Below are positions 7,301 to 8,278 of a stretch of 8,278 bases of DNA, piece after piece (position 1 is the stretch's first letter; each line of letters opens with the position of its first letter). Where the stretch lies: NCBI GenBank assembly GCA_022573605.1, contig JACZTQ010000138.1:1-8278 (forward strand), written 5' to 3'. The notes below the pieces were generated by a model. It searched no databases, was not told where the DNA came from, and saw nothing but the letters and a program-made list of their open reading frames with translations. The position numbers and the translations under genes were made by a program. The DNA comes from Pseudomonadota bacterium (GTDB lineage: Bacteria > Pseudomonadota > Alphaproteobacteria > Rhodobacterales > Rhodobacteraceae).

Positions 7301-7739
7301 CCTGGACCAGGCGCTGGGGGAAGCGTTCGGCGCTGTCGGCCGGGTCACCTACCACCTGGCGCCGCCGATCCTGGGGCGCAAGGACGGCGAGGGCCGCCCG
7401 GTCAAGACCGAGTTCGGCCCCTGGATGGGGCGGGCGTTGCGCATCCTGGCCCGGTTCAAATTCCTGCGCGGCACCCCGCTCGACCCCTTCGGCCGCTCCG
7501 CCGACCGGCGCCTCGAGCGCCGGATGATCGGCGACTACGAGGCGCTGATCGGCGAGCTTCTCGAGAAGCTCTCCTCCGCCAACGCGGCGACCGCGACCGA
7601 GCTTGCCCGCCTGCCGCTCCAGGTGCGCGGCTTCGGCCATGTCAAGCTGGCCAACGCCGAGCGGGTGGCGGAGGAGCGCGAGGTCCTGCTGGAGCGGTTC
7701 CGTTCGGGCAAGACCCCGGTGCCGCAAGCGGCGGAATAG
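4314..7739 (+). CDS. Indolepyruvate ferredoxin oxidoreductase, fused alpha/beta (IorA-IorB type)
   Basis: This 1141-residue enzyme oxidatively decarboxylates aryl-pyruvates, formed by transamination of aromatic amino acids, to aryl-acyl-CoA while reducing ferredoxin. In order it shows: a 2-oxoacid-binding domain with YRGSPLG at 52-58 and GDDHTCESSTTCHQSE at 145-160; a transketolase C-terminal-like domain (about 270-400); a thiamine-diphosphate domain with CAGC at 430-433, GDG at 494-496 and N523; an iron-sulfur segment with C629, C632, C635, C641, C662, C668 and C673; the IorB/gamma domain with GVGGTG at 715-720 and QKGGAV after it; and a C-terminal DUF6537-like domain from about 930. Archaeal enzymes use separate IorA and IorB chains; this single-chain form of about 1150 residues is usual in Proteobacteria. 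No internal break is seen. Family assignment is firm; the exact oxoacid is inferred, and branched-chain or other 2-oxoacids remain possible. Confidence 0.95.
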   Translation: MDLRDVRLSDRYDLERSPVLLSGTQALVRATLMQRARDAAAGFDTAGYVTGYRGSPLGAVDGVFHAAQKYLAEAQVRFHPGLNEDLAATALWGTQQAELRGEGKHQGVFGLWYGKGPGVDRSGDVFRHANFAGTSKYGGVLVAMGDDHTCESSTTCHQSEMALMDAMLPILAPAGVQELIDTMLTGWALSRFSGCWVGVKSMKDTVEATAVIDGDPHRLKLVEPADFAMPPDGLNIRLIDTPQAQETRLHDFKRFAAQAFARANNLDRRMHGAPGARIGILSSGKSWLDTIHALEMLGIDDAVAREIGLTTYKVVMVWPLETQRLREWAAGLDLIVVVEEKRPVLEIQLKEVLFGTPNHPRVVGWKDEAGEVLFSVKMGLDPVEVARGLGRVLQGEGVGQAALAGRLTRLAELAEAGNAPELAERQPWFCAGCPHNTSTLLPEGARAYAGIGCHYMVQWMDRETLGFTHMGGEGANWIGEAPFSTRGHVFQNMGDGTYNHSGIMAIRAAVGAGTNITFKLLYNDAVAMTGGQSHDGGLGPDRIAAELLAVGVKRVVAVVDEKEVFPKLPAEVPVQPRENLLAVERELEREEGVTAILYIQTCAAEKRRRRKRGLFPDPDRRVFINPSVCEGCGDCGVRSNCIAILPLETPLGRKRRIDQSACNKDFSCLDGFCPSFVTVEGAAPKSRDAAEVALPELPEPALPALERPWNLLITGVGGTGVVTVGALLTMAAHLEGRGASEMQMAGLAQKGGAVTIHCRIAPRPADISAIRICAGEADAVIGGDLVVTAAPKTLGAMERGRARVLCNSHEIVTGEFTHNTEFKLPSAALKLALERRVGADALTMIDATALAEGLLGDSIHANVLLLGAAWQAGMVPLSAAAMRRAIELNGAGVEGNLRAFEIGRWAVSHPIEARAAVAPEAPAEETLEQKIERRADHLTGYQNRRLARRYRRLVERAREAGQVLGVTGFAEAVAEGYFKLLSYKDEYEVARLHTETLDQALGEAFGAVGRVTYHLAPPILGRKDGEGRPVKTEFGPWMGRALRILARFKFLRGTPLDPFGRSADRRLERRMIGDYEALIGELLEKLSSANAATATELARLPLQVRGFGHVKLANAERVAEEREVLLERFRSGKTPVPQAAE

Positions 7740-7889
7740 GGAAACCCCGGGAGCCTGATGGCGCTGCTTGGCGGAGCCGGTCGGCAGCGAGGTGTGTGTG
7801 CAATGTGCACCCCACCCTAACACTTTGAAATTAAACAAAAACAGATTCAGGCGCGATTCATGGTTAGGAAAATGTGAACCAGAGTGACG

Positions 7890-7906
7890 GCAACCCGATT
7901 AAGGCC
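7890..7906 (+). repeat. 17-bp direct repeat, copy 1
   Basis: GCAACCCGATTAAGGCC here is repeated exactly at 8038-8054. The two copies bracket the paired palindrome at 7929-8011. Confidence 0.8.
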
Positions 7907-7928
7907 AAGTTGCGCCGCCCCAACCCAC

Positions 7929-8011
7929 GTCATGCCCCGGCTTGACCGGGGTATCCAGTCTTTAACCGATTGATCTAAAGACTGGATTGCCGGGTCAAGC
8001 CCGGCAAAGAC
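7929..8011. repeat. Paired palindromic intergenic repeat
   Basis: Two 35-base arms, 7929-7963 and 7977-8011, are imperfect reverse complements around a 13-base loop; the innermost 11 bp (ATCCAGTCTTT / AAAGACTGGAT) are perfect. Each arm is also a hairpin on its own: CCCCGG-cttga-CCGGGG on the left, GCCGGG-tcaag-CCCGGC on the right. The consensus (GTCATGCCCGGGCTTGACCC, then GGCATCCAGTCTTTAACCG) is a dispersed repeat seen between genes in many Alphaproteobacteria. It is a different family from the repeat at 283-376. As RNA it would form a long hairpin that could protect the upstream message's 3' end. Confidence 0.85.
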
Positions 8012-8037
8012 ACGGCTCTGGATGAGTCGCGCTTGGC

Positions 8038-8054
8038 GCAACCCGATTAAGGCC
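8038..8054 (+). repeat. 17-bp direct repeat, copy 2
   Basis: Exact second copy of the repeat at 7890-7906. The bases just before it, GGCGCAA (8035-8041), are the reverse complement of TTGCGCC at 7910-7916, next to copy 1. Confidence 0.8.
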
Positions 8055-8262
8055 GGCTGCACTTGAGAGGCGCTTTGGTCCGAGACGAGGCGCCAAGGTC
8101 GGCTTTGGCATCGAACCGGGTCACAATTCCGCACATCTGGGAGCTTCGGCTTTGTGCCAAAAGGCGACATTCCGACGGATAGGAAGCAAACGGATTTACC
8201 ATCCCGCACCAGCGAGTCTCCGAAAATCAAGGCGCCACAAAGGCCGATTTCAGGAAAGCGCG

Positions 8263-8278
8263 ATGACCGATACTGCCG
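8263..8278 (+). CDS. Probable gene start, cut by the window edge
   Basis: An ATG at 8263 begins MTDTA and runs off the window. AGGAAAG (8252-8258) ahead of it is a fair ribosome-binding site. With only five codons visible the product cannot be identified, and a chance ATG is possible. Confidence 0.4.

Larger units (their letters stand above)
7740..8262. other. Non-coding region rich in dispersed repeats
   Basis: No gene is supportable in these 523 bases. A long minus-strand open frame across 7847-8230 is read through the palindromic repeat and is a known kind of artefact. Its contents in order: an imperfect hairpin without U-run at 7762-7789; GTGCA-atg-TGCAC at 7798-7810; an AT-rich stretch at 7818-7880 with two GATTCA copies and a CTAACCAT-like site; a 17-bp direct repeat; a large paired palindrome; the second direct-repeat copy; and a part at 8146-8171 (GGCTTTGTGCCAAAAGGCGA and on) that resembles another dispersed alphaproteobacterial repeat. 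No clear terminator for the upstream oxidoreductase gene was found. A promoter for the gene starting at 8263 should lie near the right end but is not evident. Confidence 0.6.

Noticed and set aside
7762..7789. An imperfect hairpin after the ferredoxin oxidoreductase gene as its terminator.
   Set aside because: The stem is only 6 bp with a 16-base loop and no U-run follows.
4308..7838. A 1176-codon open frame on the minus strand opposite the ferredoxin oxidoreductase.
   Set aside because: It is a shadow of the plus-strand gene in high-GC DNA; its protein is a low-complexity His/Arg/Gly-rich sequence with no domains, while the plus strand shows a full set of family motifs.
7890..8054. A CRISPR array.
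   Set aside because: There are only two copies of a 17-bp repeat, the spacing is about 130 bases, and no cas genes are visible.
7847..8230. A 127-codon minus-strand open frame.
   Set aside because: Its middle (FAGLDPAIQSLDQS, DWIPRSS) is the typical translation of the alphaproteobacterial palindromic repeat; such frames are common annotation artefacts.

Overview
The window is high-GC DNA with dispersed palindromic repeats and gene families typical of Alphaproteobacteria, most likely a Rhodospirillales-like or related lineage. This placement rests on family resemblance and repeat style read by eye; no database search was possible.

Layout. Bases 1-281 hold no convincing gene: a very GC-rich block of nested inverted repeats, then a short AT-rich stretch. 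Bases 283-870 are a small graveyard of mobile DNA: a REP/BIME-like inverted repeat pair, the left end of an IS3-family element with the first codons of its OrfA, a perfect palindrome, and an internally deleted IS5-family transposase that keeps only its N-terminal domain and its last dozen or so residues. A strong intrinsic terminator on the minus strand (875-902) closes the lysR gene.

The gene part begins with a minus-strand LysR-type regulator (1024-1941) resembling the LsrB/VtlR group, divergent from a small exported protein of unknown function (2061-2918). Convergent with the latter is a short HxlR-type regulator (2939-3271, minus), which is itself divergent from a classical short-chain dehydrogenase (3471-4214). 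About 100 bases further on the plus strand is the largest gene, a fused 1141-residue indolepyruvate (2-oxoacid) ferredoxin oxidoreductase (4314-7739). Bases 7740-8262 are non-coding and contain a large paired-palindrome repeat flanked by 17-bp direct repeats. A probable gene start lies at the right edge (8263).

How the genes may work together. The HxlR/SDR pair has the usual form of a local regulator controlling a divergent oxidoreductase. The ferredoxin oxidoreductase would oxidise aryl-pyruvates, derived from aromatic amino acids, to acyl-CoA while reducing ferredoxin. Whether the SDR and this enzyme share a pathway is only suggested by same-strand adjacency. Both regulators lack cysteine, which is notable because relatives of each are known as thiol-based redox sensors. 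I saw no clear evidence of a wholly new system; the most interesting leads are the cysteine-free regulators, the unrecognised exported protein and the repeat structures.
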